Of a stretch of 64,000 bases of DNA, positions 15,615-24,203 are shown piece after piece. Source of the DNA: Brevibacillus brevis (GTDB taxonomy: Bacteria > Bacillota > Bacilli > Brevibacillales > Brevibacillaceae); NCBI RefSeq assembly GCF_031583145.1, contig NZ_CP134050.1, positions 3,795,501-3,859,500 of the forward strand. The letters are read 5' to 3'. The translations under genes and the position numbers were made by a program. Every line of letters starts with the position of its first letter. The first letter of the stretch is position 1. The notes under the pieces are model-generated. The model worked only from the letters and a program-made list of their open reading frames with translations, was not told where the DNA came from and searched no databases.

Positions 15615-17765
15615 TCAGTCGCGGTGCACCTTTGCCTTTTTTTCCTGCTCCTCCCACACGAGATAGGCGTCGAATTTTTCTTTGCCCTTTTGAAACCCTT
15701 TGATCAGATTGCTTTTGCCCGTCTCCATGACCTTCTTGACCATGGCTGCCGATATTTTTTTGCCGAGGATCGTCTTGGACACCGTTACGCTGCACTGGCC
15801 CTTCTTGTAGTTGGAACAGCCGTAGAAGTCTCCCTTGTCGACCAGATCGCCTCCACAAGCCTTGCAGACCGCCACTTTGGCACCGAGCGTGAATTTCGAC
15901 TTTTGTTTGGGCATGGAGTCGACATCATAGCTTTCCAGTTTCCATTCGCGCGACTGCTCGACGGCATCCTCGACGATCTTCTGGGACAGCTTTCGCACTT
16001 GCTCCATAAACGCCTGCGCGGACGCCTCCCCTTGTCCAATCTCGCCCAGCCTTTGCTCCCAGCGAGCCGTCATCTCCGGCGACGCGAGAATCTTGTCGCC
16101 GATGACATCGATCAGGAGCATGCCTTTTTGCGTCGCGAACACCTGGTTTTTGCGCACCTCGATGTACTTGCGATCCTTGAGCATGCCGATGATTCCCGCC
16201 CGGGTCGCTTCCGTGCCGAGGCCTTCCGTCTTCATCAGCACCTTTTCCAGTTCCTGGTTGTCCAAATGCTTGCCGGCCGTCTTCATCAGCGTGATCAGCT
16301 GCCCCTCCGTGTAACGCTTGGGCGGCTGCGTCTTGCTTTCCTTCGCCTCCACTTTGCGCACTTTTCCGGTATCGCCCTCGGACAGCGGAGGAAGAATGGA
16401 CTCCTTGTCGTCCTTGTCTTCGTCAAACAGCACGTCCCGCCAGCCCGCCCGGATCTGCACCTTTCCTTTGCTGAGAAAAACAGCCCGGCCATCGACGAGC
16501 GTGGTCACTGTCGTGTAGTCGAACAAGGCGCTCTCGCCATGCGCGGCAATGAGCCGTCTGGCCACGAGGTCGTAGATTTTCCGCTCGCTCTCCTCCAGCT
16601 TTGCGATGTTGGGCACCTGCTCCGTCGGGATGATCGCGTAATGGTCCGTCACTTTCTTTTGGTTGACGTACCGGCGATCTTGCGAAATCGAAGCTTTGGG
16701 CGTCGGAAAATAGGCCTGGTAATCCGGCTGCCGGGACAGCTTGGCCAAAATCTCGGGAAACGTCTTCGCTTCTTCCGGCGTGACGAACGAGGAATCCGAT
16801 CGCGGATAGGACAAGAGCCCTTTTACGTACAGCTTTTGCGCAATTTCCAGCGTCTTTTGCGGTGAAAATTTGAACATCTTGTTGGCCGTCGCCTGCAGGG
16901 AGGACAGATTGAACAAATACGGGGGCAAAAACTCCTTCCGCTCCGTTTCTACTTGGTGCACCTGTGCAGGCTTGTCTTTGCAAAACGCAGCGATTTTCTC
17001 CGCCATTGCCGGGTCGTTCAGCCGCGACTCCCCATCCTTGTGCCAGACTCCTTCATAGCGCTTCTTATCCACCTCGAAGGTCGCCTTGACCTCCCAAAAC
17101 GGCTCGGGCTTAAATGCCGCGATCTCTTTTTCCCGCTTGACGACAAGCGCGAGTGTCGGAGTTTGTACCCTTCCCGCCGAAAAGACATCGCTGATCCCTT
17201 TCTGTTTCAGCAAAAGCGTGTAGACGCGCGAGGCGTTCATCCCGACGAGCCAGTCGGCGCAGGAGCGGCTGTACGCCTCGTAATAGAGATTTCGGGTCTC
17301 GGCCTCGTCAAGCAGAGACTCGAAGCCTGCCGTCACGGCCTTCTCCGTCAGCGACGAGATCCACAGACGCTTCATTGGCTTGTGGACCCCGCTCTGCTCC
17401 ACGATGGTCCGGATAATCAGTTCCCCTTCTCGCCCGGCGTCGCCTGCGTGGATGATTTCTTTAACGTCCGAGCGCCTGAGCAGTTGCTTGATGATCCCGA
17501 ACTGTTTCGCCTTGGAGCGCATCACCTGATGGCGAAACGTCGGCGGAATGAGCGGCAGCGTTTGCAGCGACCATTTTTTCCACGCAGGGTTGTATGCCTC
17601 CGGGGGAACAAGCTCGCAAATGTGGCCGACTGCCCAGGTAAAAAAAGCTCCATTCGGAAACAGCCGATTCGGGCGAACCTCGAGATAGCCTTGCTGTTTT
17701 TTATGTGGAAACGGACTGGCCAGCTTCATCGCCTGGTCCGGTTTTTCCGCGATGACGACTTTCAT
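15615..17765 (-). CDS. topB: DNA topoisomerase III
   Basis: This 716-residue type IA topoisomerase relaxes negative supercoils and decatenates DNA by single-strand passage. The Toprim domain includes MKVVIAEKPDQA at the N-terminus and HAGDAGREGELI near residue 105. The active-site tyrosine is in LLSYPRSDSSF near residue 313. SAGRVQTPTLALVV is another family motif. After the core, CKACGGDLVDKGDFYGCSNY resembles a topoisomerase zinc finger but with three clear cysteines, and the C-terminus is lysine-rich. Length matches B. subtilis TopB (727). The ATG at 17765 follows a GGGAGAAGG site. It is transcribed towards pspA, which has its own promoter. Confidence 0.95.
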   Translation of the reverse strand: MKVVIAEKPDQAMKLASPFPHKKQQGYLEVRPNRLFPNGAFFTWAVGHICELVPPEAYNPAWKKWSLQTLPLIPPTFRHQVMRSKAKQFGIIKQLLRRSDVKEIIHAGDAGREGELIIRTIVEQSGVHKPMKRLWISSLTEKAVTAGFESLLDEAETRNLYYEAYSRSCADWLVGMNASRVYTLLLKQKGISDVFSAGRVQTPTLALVVKREKEIAAFKPEPFWEVKATFEVDKKRYEGVWHKDGESRLNDPAMAEKIAAFCKDKPAQVHQVETERKEFLPPYLFNLSSLQATANKMFKFSPQKTLEIAQKLYVKGLLSYPRSDSSFVTPEEAKTFPEILAKLSRQPDYQAYFPTPKASISQDRRYVNQKKVTDHYAIIPTEQVPNIAKLEESERKIYDLVARRLIAAHGESALFDYTTVTTLVDGRAVFLSKGKVQIRAGWRDVLFDEDKDDKESILPPLSEGDTGKVRKVEAKESKTQPPKRYTEGQLITLMKTAGKHLDNQELEKVLMKTEGLGTEATRAGIIGMLKDRKYIEVRKNQVFATQKGMLLIDVIGDKILASPEMTARWEQRLGEIGQGEASAQAFMEQVRKLSQKIVEDAVEQSREWKLESYDVDSMPKQKSKFTLGAKVAVCKACGGDLVDKGDFYGCSNYKKGQCSVTVSKTILGKKISAAMVKKVMETGKSNLIKGFQKGKEKFDAYLVWEEQEKKAKVHRD

Positions 17766-17879
17766 AGATTTCCTTCTCCCTATCTATTGCAAGTATTGCT
17801 TCGATTGGCGGGATACGAAACGTTCGTTCCCTTCCCTATTTTACTATAACCGGCTGCGAAAGAAGAGGGAATCCTTTCC

Positions 17880-19013
17880 TCAGGACTGCCGCGATCCGAA
17901 AATCGCGCCGCGCGCGATGACAGCCAGCTCGATTTTGTCGAGGGTCTTGCAGTATGCCTCCTGCACATCACGGCTCGCGGGCTGCTCTCTGATGCGCAAG
18001 AGCGGCAGAACATCGAGGCCGCGATACCAGTCGAGCTGTGCCGGGGGCTCCTGCGCGACGCGCTTCCAAGCCTGCGAGAGCGCGGGGGAAAAAATGCGTG
18101 TCCCTCCTGGCACGAGCTGGCATCCCGCCAGTTTCTTCCGGTACGGCTGTCCGGGGACACCCTCGTGAATATCGTGGAAAATTTGCGGCCAAAAGTCTTT
18201 CCGCGATCCGGTATGAGGCTGCTTCAATGCCCAGCCGAGCACCTCCTCCAGCAGCTTCGAATCGCGAAACAGCAGAGCGTACAGCCGTTTCCCCAGTGCG
18301 ATTCGCTCCGTTGCCGAAGCGAAGTGCGAAACCGTCTCTCCCGCCAGGTGCAAACGCCGGCCGTCGCCCCGATACGGAAACAGGATCTGGTTGAGCGAAA
18401 GCAGCTCCTGCATGGCAAAAGGCAACGTATCGAGCACCGTCTTGCGGTAGCTCTCGTCCTGCATGACCTGCTCCTCCAGGTGGCGCTGCTCGTTGACGAT
18501 GAGACAAACAGCCAAGAGCTCGCGGTCCTGCTCCGACCAGAAACGGTTCCAGGCCGCTTGCATAAACACCGACACGTGAAAGTGGGGGAGCAGGTGAAAA
18601 AGGTTGGTCTGTCGCTTCACGCTTTCCTCATACAGTAGCAATTGAGGGTAGGCGTCATGAAAAATCAGCCAGTTGGCCCTCTCGAGAAAATGAAAGTAAT
18701 GTTCCTGCACTCTTTCGGACAACAGACGGGTAAGCAGCTCCCCCCGCAAATCCGTCATGCTCCAGCCCGCATTCCTGGATACGAGATGAGCGAGCAGCGC
18801 CCAATGGATTTCGGTGTGCTGCCGGAAGTAGTCCAGATATGCACGGGTTCTTTCGACGTTGTCCCCGTTGTGCTCCACCGTCTTTGCCCTAATCCTCTCC
18901 ACGAGCTCGATCTCTGTGGCTGAGAGCTCCACTGCCCTCTCTCTCGCCGCGGTCTGCTTCAATTCTCTGGCAAGGGAGCGAAGTGGCGGATCCATCAGCC
19001 AGGATACCCCCAT
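17880..19013 (-). CDS. DUF2515 family protein (YppC-like)
   Basis: This 377-residue, helix-rich soluble protein resembles the DUF2515/YppC family of Bacillales, recognised by NRDNxxRTxAYxxFY-like spacing (here HNGDNVERTRAYLDYFRQH) and the LLSRNAGWSMTDLRG stretch. The biochemical function of the family is unknown. No signal peptide or membrane helix is visible. The ATG at 19013 has an excellent GGAGGGAG site. It is divergent from sqhC with only 49 bases between start codons, so the two promoters must overlap the opposite coding regions or each other. It is followed by topB after 114 bases without an evident terminator. Confidence 0.75.
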   Translation of the reverse strand: MGVSWLMDPPLRSLARELKQTAARERAVELSATEIELVERIRAKTVEHNGDNVERTRAYLDYFRQHTEIHWALLAHLVSRNAGWSMTDLRGELLTRLLSERVQEHYFHFLERANWLIFHDAYPQLLLYEESVKRQTNLFHLLPHFHVSVFMQAAWNRFWSEQDRELLAVCLIVNEQRHLEEQVMQDESYRKTVLDTLPFAMQELLSLNQILFPYRGDGRRLHLAGETVSHFASATERIALGKRLYALLFRDSKLLEEVLGWALKQPHTGSRKDFWPQIFHDIHEGVPGQPYRKKLAGCQLVPGGTRIFSPALSQAWKRVAQEPPAQLDWYRGLDVLPLLRIREQPASRDVQEAYCKTLDKIELAVIARGAIFGSRQS

Positions 19014-19062
19014 GTGGCTCCCTCCTCTCTCGCGTAGTCAGTACCTTTTGGAGGTGTATGGA

Positions 19063-20967
19063 ATGATCGACGTACGGCCGACGATCCGTCGCATGCAGCA
19101 GTTCCTCGTGCAGAAGCAGGAAGCGGACGGGTCCTGGCGATTTTGTCTGGAAAGCGGCACCTTGACGGATACCCATATGATCATCCTACTGCGCACACTC
19201 GGGATTCATGATGAGGAATTGGTGGACGGCCTCGCGCGGCGAATCGCCAGCCGCCAACTGCCGGACGGCTCCTGGAAGCTGTACGCAGACGAGCCAATCG
19301 GCAATCTTACGGCTACAGTAGATTCCTACTACGCCTTGCTGTTTTCCGGGCGGTACGCCAAAAACAACCCGCGGATGGCAGAGGCGCGGGCGTTTATCCG
19401 GGCTCATGGCGGGCTGACCCGTGCCGGCCTGCTGACCAAGATCACCGCTTCTGTGACCGGCCAATACCAGTGGCCTCGGCATTTTCTCGTGCCCGTCGAG
19501 CTCGCCCTGCTTCCCCCTGCTTTTCCCCTCAGCTTTTACGATTTTGTCGGATACGCCCGCGTCCATCTCGCGCCGATGATGATACTGGCCGACCGCAAGT
19601 ACGTCCACCCAACTTCTGCGGTACCGGATTTGTCCGATCTGTTTGCCACTCCCCCGATTTCTCCCGGTGTGTACCCGCACCGCCTGGTGGAGCGGTTCTT
19701 CCAAGACGCCCAAGGCTTCCTCGGGTCGATCCACGACTATGTGAAGCGTCTTCCGTTTCTCCCCCGCCAGCTGCGGGAAGTGGCTTTGCGCCGCCTGGAA
19801 AACTACATGCTGAAGCGCATCGAAGCGGACGGCACTCTGTACACCTACTCGACCTCCACCTATCTGATGATCTTCGCCTTGCTGGCGCAAGGCTATCCCC
19901 CGCAGCATCCCCGTATCGTACGTGCCATTCAGGGATTGAAGGCTGCCGTCTATCAGACACCCGAGGGGGCACACCTTCAGCTTGCCACCTCGGCCGTATG
20001 GGACACGGCGCTGCTCGCGGGTTCCTTGCAAGCGTCCGGCATGGCCCCTTCCCATCCGGCCATCCAGCGTGCAAACCGTTACTTGCTGGGCAAACAACAG
20101 ACTACCAGAGGCGACTGGACGGTCCGCAATCCGGGAGGGGCACCCGGAGGCTGGGGATTTTCGGACCAAAACACGATGAACCCGGATACCGATGACACCA
20201 CTGCCGCGCTTCGGGCCATCCAGCTGCAGGCCCTGACCGACCCGCTCGCAGCAGAAGCCAGGAAACGGGGCATCGCCTGGCTATTGTCCATGCAGAACGT
20301 CGATGGCGGGTGGCCCGCCTTCGAGAAAAACACGGATTCTCCGATTATCCGCCAGCTGCCCATCGAAGGCGCGGACACCATCAGCACCGATCCTTCTTCA
20401 GCCGATCTGACAGGCCGCGCATTGGAGTTTCTCGGAAAATATGCGGGCTTGCGCCAATCCGCCCCCCCGATCCGGAAGGCAACTCGCTGGCTGCTTGACA
20501 ATCAGCGCCCTGACGGCTCCTGGTACGGAAGGTGGGGCATTGCATTCCTTTACGGCACCTGGGCTGCTCTCACCGGTCTCATGGCAACAGGCTTTCCCGC
20601 TGACAGCCCGTCCGTCCAAAAGGCTGTGAACTGGCTGCTTCGCATGCAAAATGCGGATGGCGGATGGGGAGAATCGTGCCTGAGTGACGAGCGGCAAAAG
20701 TACGTCGCTCTGGGGGCCAGCACCCCCTCCCAGACCGCATGGGCGGTCGACGCGCTCGTCTCCGTCTTTCCCGAGCCCCCGCCGGCCGTTGAACGCGGCA
20801 TCGCCTACCTGCTGTCGTCCGCTTTCACGGAAGATTGGACGACCGCCTATCCGACGGGCGGCGGTCGTCCGGGCGGCGTCTATTTCGCTTATCACAGCTA
20901 CCGCTGGATTTGGCCCCTGCTCGCCCTGGCCCACTATCAGGAAAAATACGTGAATAGCCCTCTCTAG
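19063..20967 (+). CDS. sqhC: Squalene-hopene/sporulenol cyclase family triterpene cyclase
   Basis: This 634-residue prenyltransferase-fold enzyme has the protonating DxDD motif at 375-378 (DTDD), the position expected from class II cyclases such as the Alicyclobacillus squalene-hopene cyclase. Several QW-type repeats (QxxDGSW, QNVDGGW, QRPDGSW, QNADGGW) brace the two alpha-barrels. In B. subtilis the orthologue makes sporulenes from tetraprenyl-beta-curcumene and protects spores from oxidants; the flanking gerP genes favour that role, but hopene synthesis is also possible. The ATG at 19063 was chosen because GGAGG lies 8 bases upstream; the open frame upstream overlaps the divergent YppC-like gene. 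Its TAG stop shares CTAG with the stop of the opposing GerPD-like gene. Confidence 0.9.
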   Translation: MIDVRPTIRRMQQFLVQKQEADGSWRFCLESGTLTDTHMIILLRTLGIHDEELVDGLARRIASRQLPDGSWKLYADEPIGNLTATVDSYYALLFSGRYAKNNPRMAEARAFIRAHGGLTRAGLLTKITASVTGQYQWPRHFLVPVELALLPPAFPLSFYDFVGYARVHLAPMMILADRKYVHPTSAVPDLSDLFATPPISPGVYPHRLVERFFQDAQGFLGSIHDYVKRLPFLPRQLREVALRRLENYMLKRIEADGTLYTYSTSTYLMIFALLAQGYPPQHPRIVRAIQGLKAAVYQTPEGAHLQLATSAVWDTALLAGSLQASGMAPSHPAIQRANRYLLGKQQTTRGDWTVRNPGGAPGGWGFSDQNTMNPDTDDTTAALRAIQLQALTDPLAAEARKRGIAWLLSMQNVDGGWPAFEKNTDSPIIRQLPIEGADTISTDPSSADLTGRALEFLGKYAGLRQSAPPIRKATRWLLDNQRPDGSWYGRWGIAFLYGTWAALTGLMATGFPADSPSVQKAVNWLLRMQNADGGWGESCLSDERQKYVALGASTPSQTAWAVDALVSVFPEPPPAVERGIAYLLSSAFTEDWTTAYPTGGGRPGGVYFAYHSYRWIWPLLALAHYQEKYVNSPL

Positions 20968-21152
20968 TCGATCTTGCGCCGAATCGGCACCTCCTTTCCG
21001 ATAAGCAATGAGTCGGCGGGTGTATCAAACACTGTCGAACTGCAGATTTCTTCCGTATCGCCAATCAGGACGACGGAGGATTGGGAAACACCGTCTACGC
21101 CTATTTCCCCTATCTCCAGTTTTTTGTTGTTCACGGTCATTTTCAGTTCCAT
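20964..21152 (-). CDS. Orphan GerPD-like small spore protein
   Basis: This 62-residue protein has the GerPB/GerPD-type core: IGEIGVDGVSQSSVVLIGDTE, then FDTPADSLLIG. It is clearly related to the gerPD gene 1.4 kb away but differs from it and lies on the opposite strand. It is divergent from gerPA and convergent with sqhC, and the two genes' TAG stops overlap in one CTAG. GerP proteins are needed for coat permeability to germinants. The ATG at 21152 has AAGGGGA 11 bases upstream; a second ATG four codons on lacks a site. Whether it is a GerPD paralogue or a separate coat component is undecided. Confidence 0.75.
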   Translation of the reverse strand: MELKMTVNNKKLEIGEIGVDGVSQSSVVLIGDTEEICSSTVFDTPADSLLIGKEVPIRRKID

Positions 21153-21252
21153 TGCGGTCGATCCCCTTTTCCGTTATTCGCTTCTCGCCAGCATGGGCTG
21201 ACTGGTTCATCCTATGCCCGCAGCCCCCAAGAGGTGGCGAAAAACAGGATGA

Positions 21253-21279
21253 ACACCCAGTGCCCGCCGACATACAATA
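21253..21279 (+). promoter_or_regulatory. Sigma-K-type promoter of the gerP operon
   Basis: CATACAATA (21271-21279) fits the sigma-K -10 pattern CATAnnnTA exactly, with an AACA -35 element centred on AC (21253-21254) 16 bases upstream. It is 34 bases before gerPA. B. subtilis gerP is a sigma-K operon. Confidence 0.6.
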
Positions 21280-21312
21280 CAAAAAGGGTTTCTCCGGAAG
21301 GGTGAAGATGGG

Positions 21313-21558
21313 ATGCCAGCAGTCGTCGGAGTCATCAACGTGAACAGCATGACGGGCGTCTTCAACGTGGGAGATGTCCGAAAGATCAATCCCGTGAGCT
21401 ACACGAAAACCTTCGCTGGCGGAGGATCCTTCAATTCGGGTACGACTCTGAACTTCAAGATTCCGCGCAGCGTCATCTATGTAAACGATACAAAAGACGA
21501 TGATTGGCCTGCATTTGTCGAGGATTTGCGCGAGTCTTCGACCAAGGGACGGGATTAG
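21313..21558 (+). CDS. gerPA: Spore germination protein GerPA
   Basis: This 81-residue protein begins MPAVVGVINVNS and has the GerPA/GerPF hallmark INPVSYTKTFAGGGSFNSG. GerPA-type proteins are synthesised in the mother cell late in sporulation and help small germinants cross the coat. The C-terminus (NDTKDDDWPAFVEDLRESS) is acidic and differs from the NNxxSxTNTxDPD ending of typical GerPA/PF proteins. The ATG at 21313 lies 14 bases after GGAAGGG; an out-of-frame ATG precedes it. It is first of six genes in the canonical order A-B-C-D-E-F. Confidence 0.85.
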   Translation: MPAVVGVINVNSMTGVFNVGDVRKINPVSYTKTFAGGGSFNSGTTLNFKIPRSVIYVNDTKDDDWPAFVEDLRESSTKGRD

Positions 21559-21560
21559 GC

Positions 21561-21797
21561 ATGAACTTTTTCATTCATCAAAAGATCGTCATCCATAACT
21601 TGAAAATTGATGGCCTGACCAACTCGTCGGTGTGTCAAATCGGGAGCGCAGGCATGATCAAGCCGCTCGCCCAGCTGTACAACACCGGCGGATTCACCGC
21701 ACCAGCTCCGGAAGCCCGATTGGTGCCGGAAGAACCATTGGTACCGGAAAGGTCCGACATGTTCGTTCCTCTTGTACCGTTGGTCGAGCCACGTTAG
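21561..21797 (+). CDS. gerPB: Spore germination protein GerPB
   Basis: This 78-residue protein begins MNFFIHQKIVIHNLKIDGLT and contains SSVCQIGSAGMIKPLAQLYNTGGF, the GerPB signature. The last 25 residues are Pro/Glu/Val-rich. The ATG lies 2 bases after the gerPA stop, with GGGACGGG as ribosome site. The role is in coat assembly or permeability together with the other GerP proteins; the activity of the single protein is unknown. Confidence 0.88.
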   Translation: MNFFIHQKIVIHNLKIDGLTNSSVCQIGSAGMIKPLAQLYNTGGFTAPAPEARLVPEEPLVPERSDMFVPLVPLVEPR

Positions 21798-21893
21798 GTC
21801 TCAGAAAATCTCAATCGAGAAGCCTTGTTCACGCTCCGGAACGGTAGGCGTTTTTGCTTGCCCGTTCCTATACGTTACGTAAGGATGGTCTGT

Positions 21894-22514
21894 ATGTACA
21901 TGAGTCCGGAAATGATGCAGTACTTACACCAGCTGCATGAATATTTGCACGTGCAAAACCAGCATATGGAAGCGATGAGAACACTGATTGAAAAGCTGAA
22001 GCAGGATGTGGATGAGCTGAAAGAAAAGCAGGCACCGGCGCCTGTGATCAAGCATGAGTACAAGTTTGATTTGTTGAAGGTCGAACGCTTGGAAGGAACC
22101 TTGAACATCGGGCTCAATCCAAACGGTGCCGAGGGCGGCATGGGAGAGGTTTCCGTCCCTCCAAGGACCGAAGGAGGCACACAACCGTCCTCCCGAAATG
22201 GCGATACCCCGGCCTTCAGCCGCGTGCAAAAAGAAATTCACGACTTCCTGGGGCACGAGGCGTACGACGTGCTGAAGCGGATCGAAGAAGCGGAGGACTA
22301 TCCGCTGGACGATACGTACCGGGCCTTCATCATAGATGATATCAAGAAGCAAATCGATCCGCGCATTCGCCATTATTTGAACCAGTCCCAGGCCGAAGAT
22401 TGGGAGCCCGAGCAATTGGATGCTTTGTGCCACAATACCGTGGAGAAAGTGAAGCGGGACATCGAGCGGACATGCGAAACGTTTGTCAAAAATTTACCGC
22501 GAGGAGTAGACTGA
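21894..22514 (+). CDS. gerPC: Spore germination protein GerPC
   Basis: This 206-residue protein, the only large member of the gerP operon, starts with a coiled-coil (about 5-50: YLHQLHEYLHVQNQHMEAM), then a beta-type stretch (KFDLLKVERLEGTLNIGLNP) and a helical C-terminal half ending in TCETFVKNL. Length equals that of B. subtilis GerPC (about 205). The ATG at 21894 has AAGG 9 bases upstream; in-frame starts further upstream lack a site. About 95 bases separate it from gerPB, with no clear terminator. A glycine/proline-rich linker near residues 70-100 separates the two halves. Confidence 0.88.
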   Translation: MYMSPEMMQYLHQLHEYLHVQNQHMEAMRTLIEKLKQDVDELKEKQAPAPVIKHEYKFDLLKVERLEGTLNIGLNPNGAEGGMGEVSVPPRTEGGTQPSSRNGDTPAFSRVQKEIHDFLGHEAYDVLKRIEEAEDYPLDDTYRAFIIDDIKKQIDPRIRHYLNQSQAEDWEPEQLDALCHNTVEKVKRDIERTCETFVKNLPRGVD

Positions 22515-22515
22515 C

Positions 22516-22704
22516 TTGATTTTCCATGTGATCAATGGGGAACTGCACGTAGGCAAGGTCAACATCATCAACCTCGCTTCAGCCGCCTCCCTTTTTATCG
22601 GGGACAGCAGATCGGTCGTTCTCGCCACCATCAACGAGACACCACCGGAAAAGCTGATCGTCGGCGTGGAACAGCCGCGGGAAGCACCTGAGCCCACACC
22701 ATGA
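22516..22704 (+). CDS. gerPD: Spore germination protein GerPD
   Basis: This 62-residue protein has the pattern VGKVNIINLASAASLFIGDS, then TPPEKLIVG, as in GerPD. The start is TTG at 22516, preceded by GAGGAG 9 bases upstream inside the gerPC end; a GTG at 22528 is the alternative. The C-terminus is short and Pro-rich. It is a paralogue of the minus-strand gene at 20964-21152. Confidence 0.83.
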   Translation: MIFHVINGELHVGKVNIINLASAASLFIGDSRSVVLATINETPPEKLIVGVEQPREAPEPTP

Positions 22705-22795
22705 CGGCACCCTTTTGGGAAAGGCTGATTCGCTGCAGACACTGCACCGCCCTTACGGCTTCCCGACCCCCACATGAAAAAGGAGTTCGTCACCC

Positions 22796-23170
22796 ATGCC
22801 GAGCAGAACGACCTATGTTCATACGCTGACCAATTTATCAATAGACGCTTCGTCGGTCCTGCAAATCGGGGATTCCGAAACCGTCGATGCCATCGCCTAC
22901 ATCCTTGCCGTCCAGCGCGAAAGGGCGATCTTTTTTGAAAAAGAGTTCCAGTTCAAGGACTATTCCGCCTTTTTCGAACCCCTCCCCCTGCCTGAGGACC
23001 AGGAGTGCTTGTGTATGAGTACGTTTCATGAAACTCCCGCCATCCGAGTCGACAAAGTGAACGTCTCCTTCGCTGCCGCGTCGGCGGTCATTCACATCGG
23101 ATCGGGCGATTGCATAGAAATGGAGACACGCGTCAAAAATATTCGGCACCTCTTGCGTGACAAGCGCTAG
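22796..23170 (+). CDS. gerPE: Spore germination protein GerPE
   Basis: This 124-residue protein begins MPSRTTYVHTLTNLSIDASSV and repeats the GerP core twice: SSVLQIGDSETVDA near the N-terminus and ASAVIHIGSGDCIEMETR near the C-terminus. This two-half build is typical of GerPE. The ATG at 22796 follows AAGGAG. It is separated from gerPD by 91 bases without a visible terminator. Confidence 0.87.
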   Translation: MPSRTTYVHTLTNLSIDASSVLQIGDSETVDAIAYILAVQRERAIFFEKEFQFKDYSAFFEPLPLPEDQECLCMSTFHETPAIRVDKVNVSFAAASAVIHIGSGDCIEMETRVKNIRHLLRDKR

Positions 23171-23205
23171 GCGAAGGGTGGCGAATGTGGAGGGAGGAGA
23201 TATCG

Positions 23206-23421
23206 TTGCCTTCAATCGTAGGCGCAGTCAATATCAACACCAACTCGGGAACGGTCAATTTTGGAGACACGCTCAACATATCTCCAAAAAGCGCGACCAA
23301 AACATTTTCCGGCTCGGGCGGCAGCAATACGGGGAACCTTGTCAATACCGTAAACGGTCCCAGTGCGACGAACACGCTGGATCCGAGCGTTGTGGATCAG
23401 CCACTCGTAGGCAATGTGTAA
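23206..23421 (+). CDS. gerPF: Spore germination protein GerPF
   Basis: This 71-residue protein begins (M)PSIVGAVNINTNSGTVNFGD, then ISPKSATKTFSGSGGSNTG and the NGPSATNTLDPSVVDQ ending, a full match to the GerPA/GerPF pattern. TTG at 23206 is the start because GGAGGAGA is just upstream and the length then equals known GerPF proteins. It is last in the operon and is followed directly by a hairpin terminator. Confidence 0.87.
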   Translation: MPSIVGAVNINTNSGTVNFGDTLNISPKSATKTFSGSGGSNTGNLVNTVNGPSATNTLDPSVVDQPLVGNV

Positions 23422-23456
23422 AGCAGTGTTAATGGAAGCATTAACACTGCTTTTGT
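23421..23456 (+). terminator. gerP operon terminator
   Basis: A perfect 14-bp stem (23421-23434 with 23439-23452), GAAG loop and TTTT tail immediately after gerPF. Confidence 0.85.
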
Positions 23457-23485
23457 CTGGAAGTCGGACAAGCGGCCAGCCAGGC

Positions 23486-23510
23486 AAAAAACAAGAGGAG
23501 CCTTCGCTCC
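23486..23510 (-). terminator. hsp20 terminator
   Basis: A short GC-rich stem (GGAGC with GCTCC) followed on the minus strand by TCTTGTTTTTT, 2 bases beyond the hsp20 stop. Confidence 0.65.
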
Positions 23511-23511
23511 C

Positions 23512-24105
23512 CTACAAACTCGCCCGAAATGTCGTCCTTCTTTCGTTCGGCTCGCCTTCCCGCGGCAAATACAACTCCAATAGGCCATCCTGGTACTGCG
23601 CCTTCATTCCTTTGGAGCTGACCGTGACAGGAAGCTCGATCTGCCTGGAGAATGTCCCGTGCGACCGCTCCCGGTGAATGCAGAAGCGGGATTTCGGATG
23701 CTCCCGGATCTTCCCTTTCAACTCCAGCGTCCGTTGTTCCGTCAGGGTGACCTCCAAGCTGTCACGGTCAAAACCGGGCAGTTCGCAGCAGACAATCACC
23801 ATGTGCTCTGTCTGGTAAATATCTGTGACAGGAAACGAATCCGGATCGCTCTGCAGAATGGCATGCGGCATCGTTTTCGCCTGATTTTTCGCCTTGTGCA
23901 CCGTGGGTACCGCTTCACTGGCGCCGGTTGTCGCCTGCACTGCGGAATGACCCGTCAGACTCATCAGGTTTTCCCAAAAATTCGAGTCGAGGAGTTGGTT
24001 CATCTGGCTCAATGCCTTCCACGGGTGCTCCTGATCAAAGCTCAGCTTGGACAGACTCTCGGAAGCTTTTTGCAGCTGCTTCATCGTCTCCTGCAAGTTT
24101 CTCAC
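23512..24105 (-). CDS. Hsp20/alpha-crystallin family protein
   Basis: This 197-residue small heat-shock protein has an N-terminal helical region (1-85) and an alpha-crystallin domain (about 90-190): DIYQTEHMVIVCCELPGFDRDSL, LELKGKI, then FSRQIELPVTV and YQDGLLELYLPR with the conserved (D)GLLEL strand. Such proteins hold unfolding clients; some Bacillus relatives are spore coat proteins (CotM/YocM type). GTG at 24105 is the start, with GGGGGAG 7 bases upstream. It is convergent with gerP, each having its own terminator. Whether it is a heat-shock or a spore component cannot be told from this sequence. Confidence 0.88.
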   Translation of the reverse strand: MRNLQETMKQLQKASESLSKLSFDQEHPWKALSQMNQLLDSNFWENLMSLTGHSAVQATTGASEAVPTVHKAKNQAKTMPHAILQSDPDSFPVTDIYQTEHMVIVCCELPGFDRDSLEVTLTEQRTLELKGKIREHPKSRFCIHRERSHGTFSRQIELPVTVSSKGMKAQYQDGLLELYLPREGEPNERRTTFRASL

Positions 24106-24203
24106 GCCCTGGCTCCCCCTTTCTGCTTGCCTAAGGAATCCATTGCAGTGTCATTCTCTCCTGCAGTATATGTACGTCTGCCCAGTAAAGGTGCGACAAA
24201 TCC

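Noticed and set aside
14340-16865. An 841-codon plus-strand open frame across pspA and topB
   Set aside because: It is antisense to two well-supported genes and crosses the pspA terminator and sigma-W promoter; no motif was found.
21313-23421. The small repeated-looking genes as a CRISPR or phage tail module
   Set aside because: They are paralogous GerP proteins in canonical order with a sigma-K-type promoter; no direct-repeat array exists.
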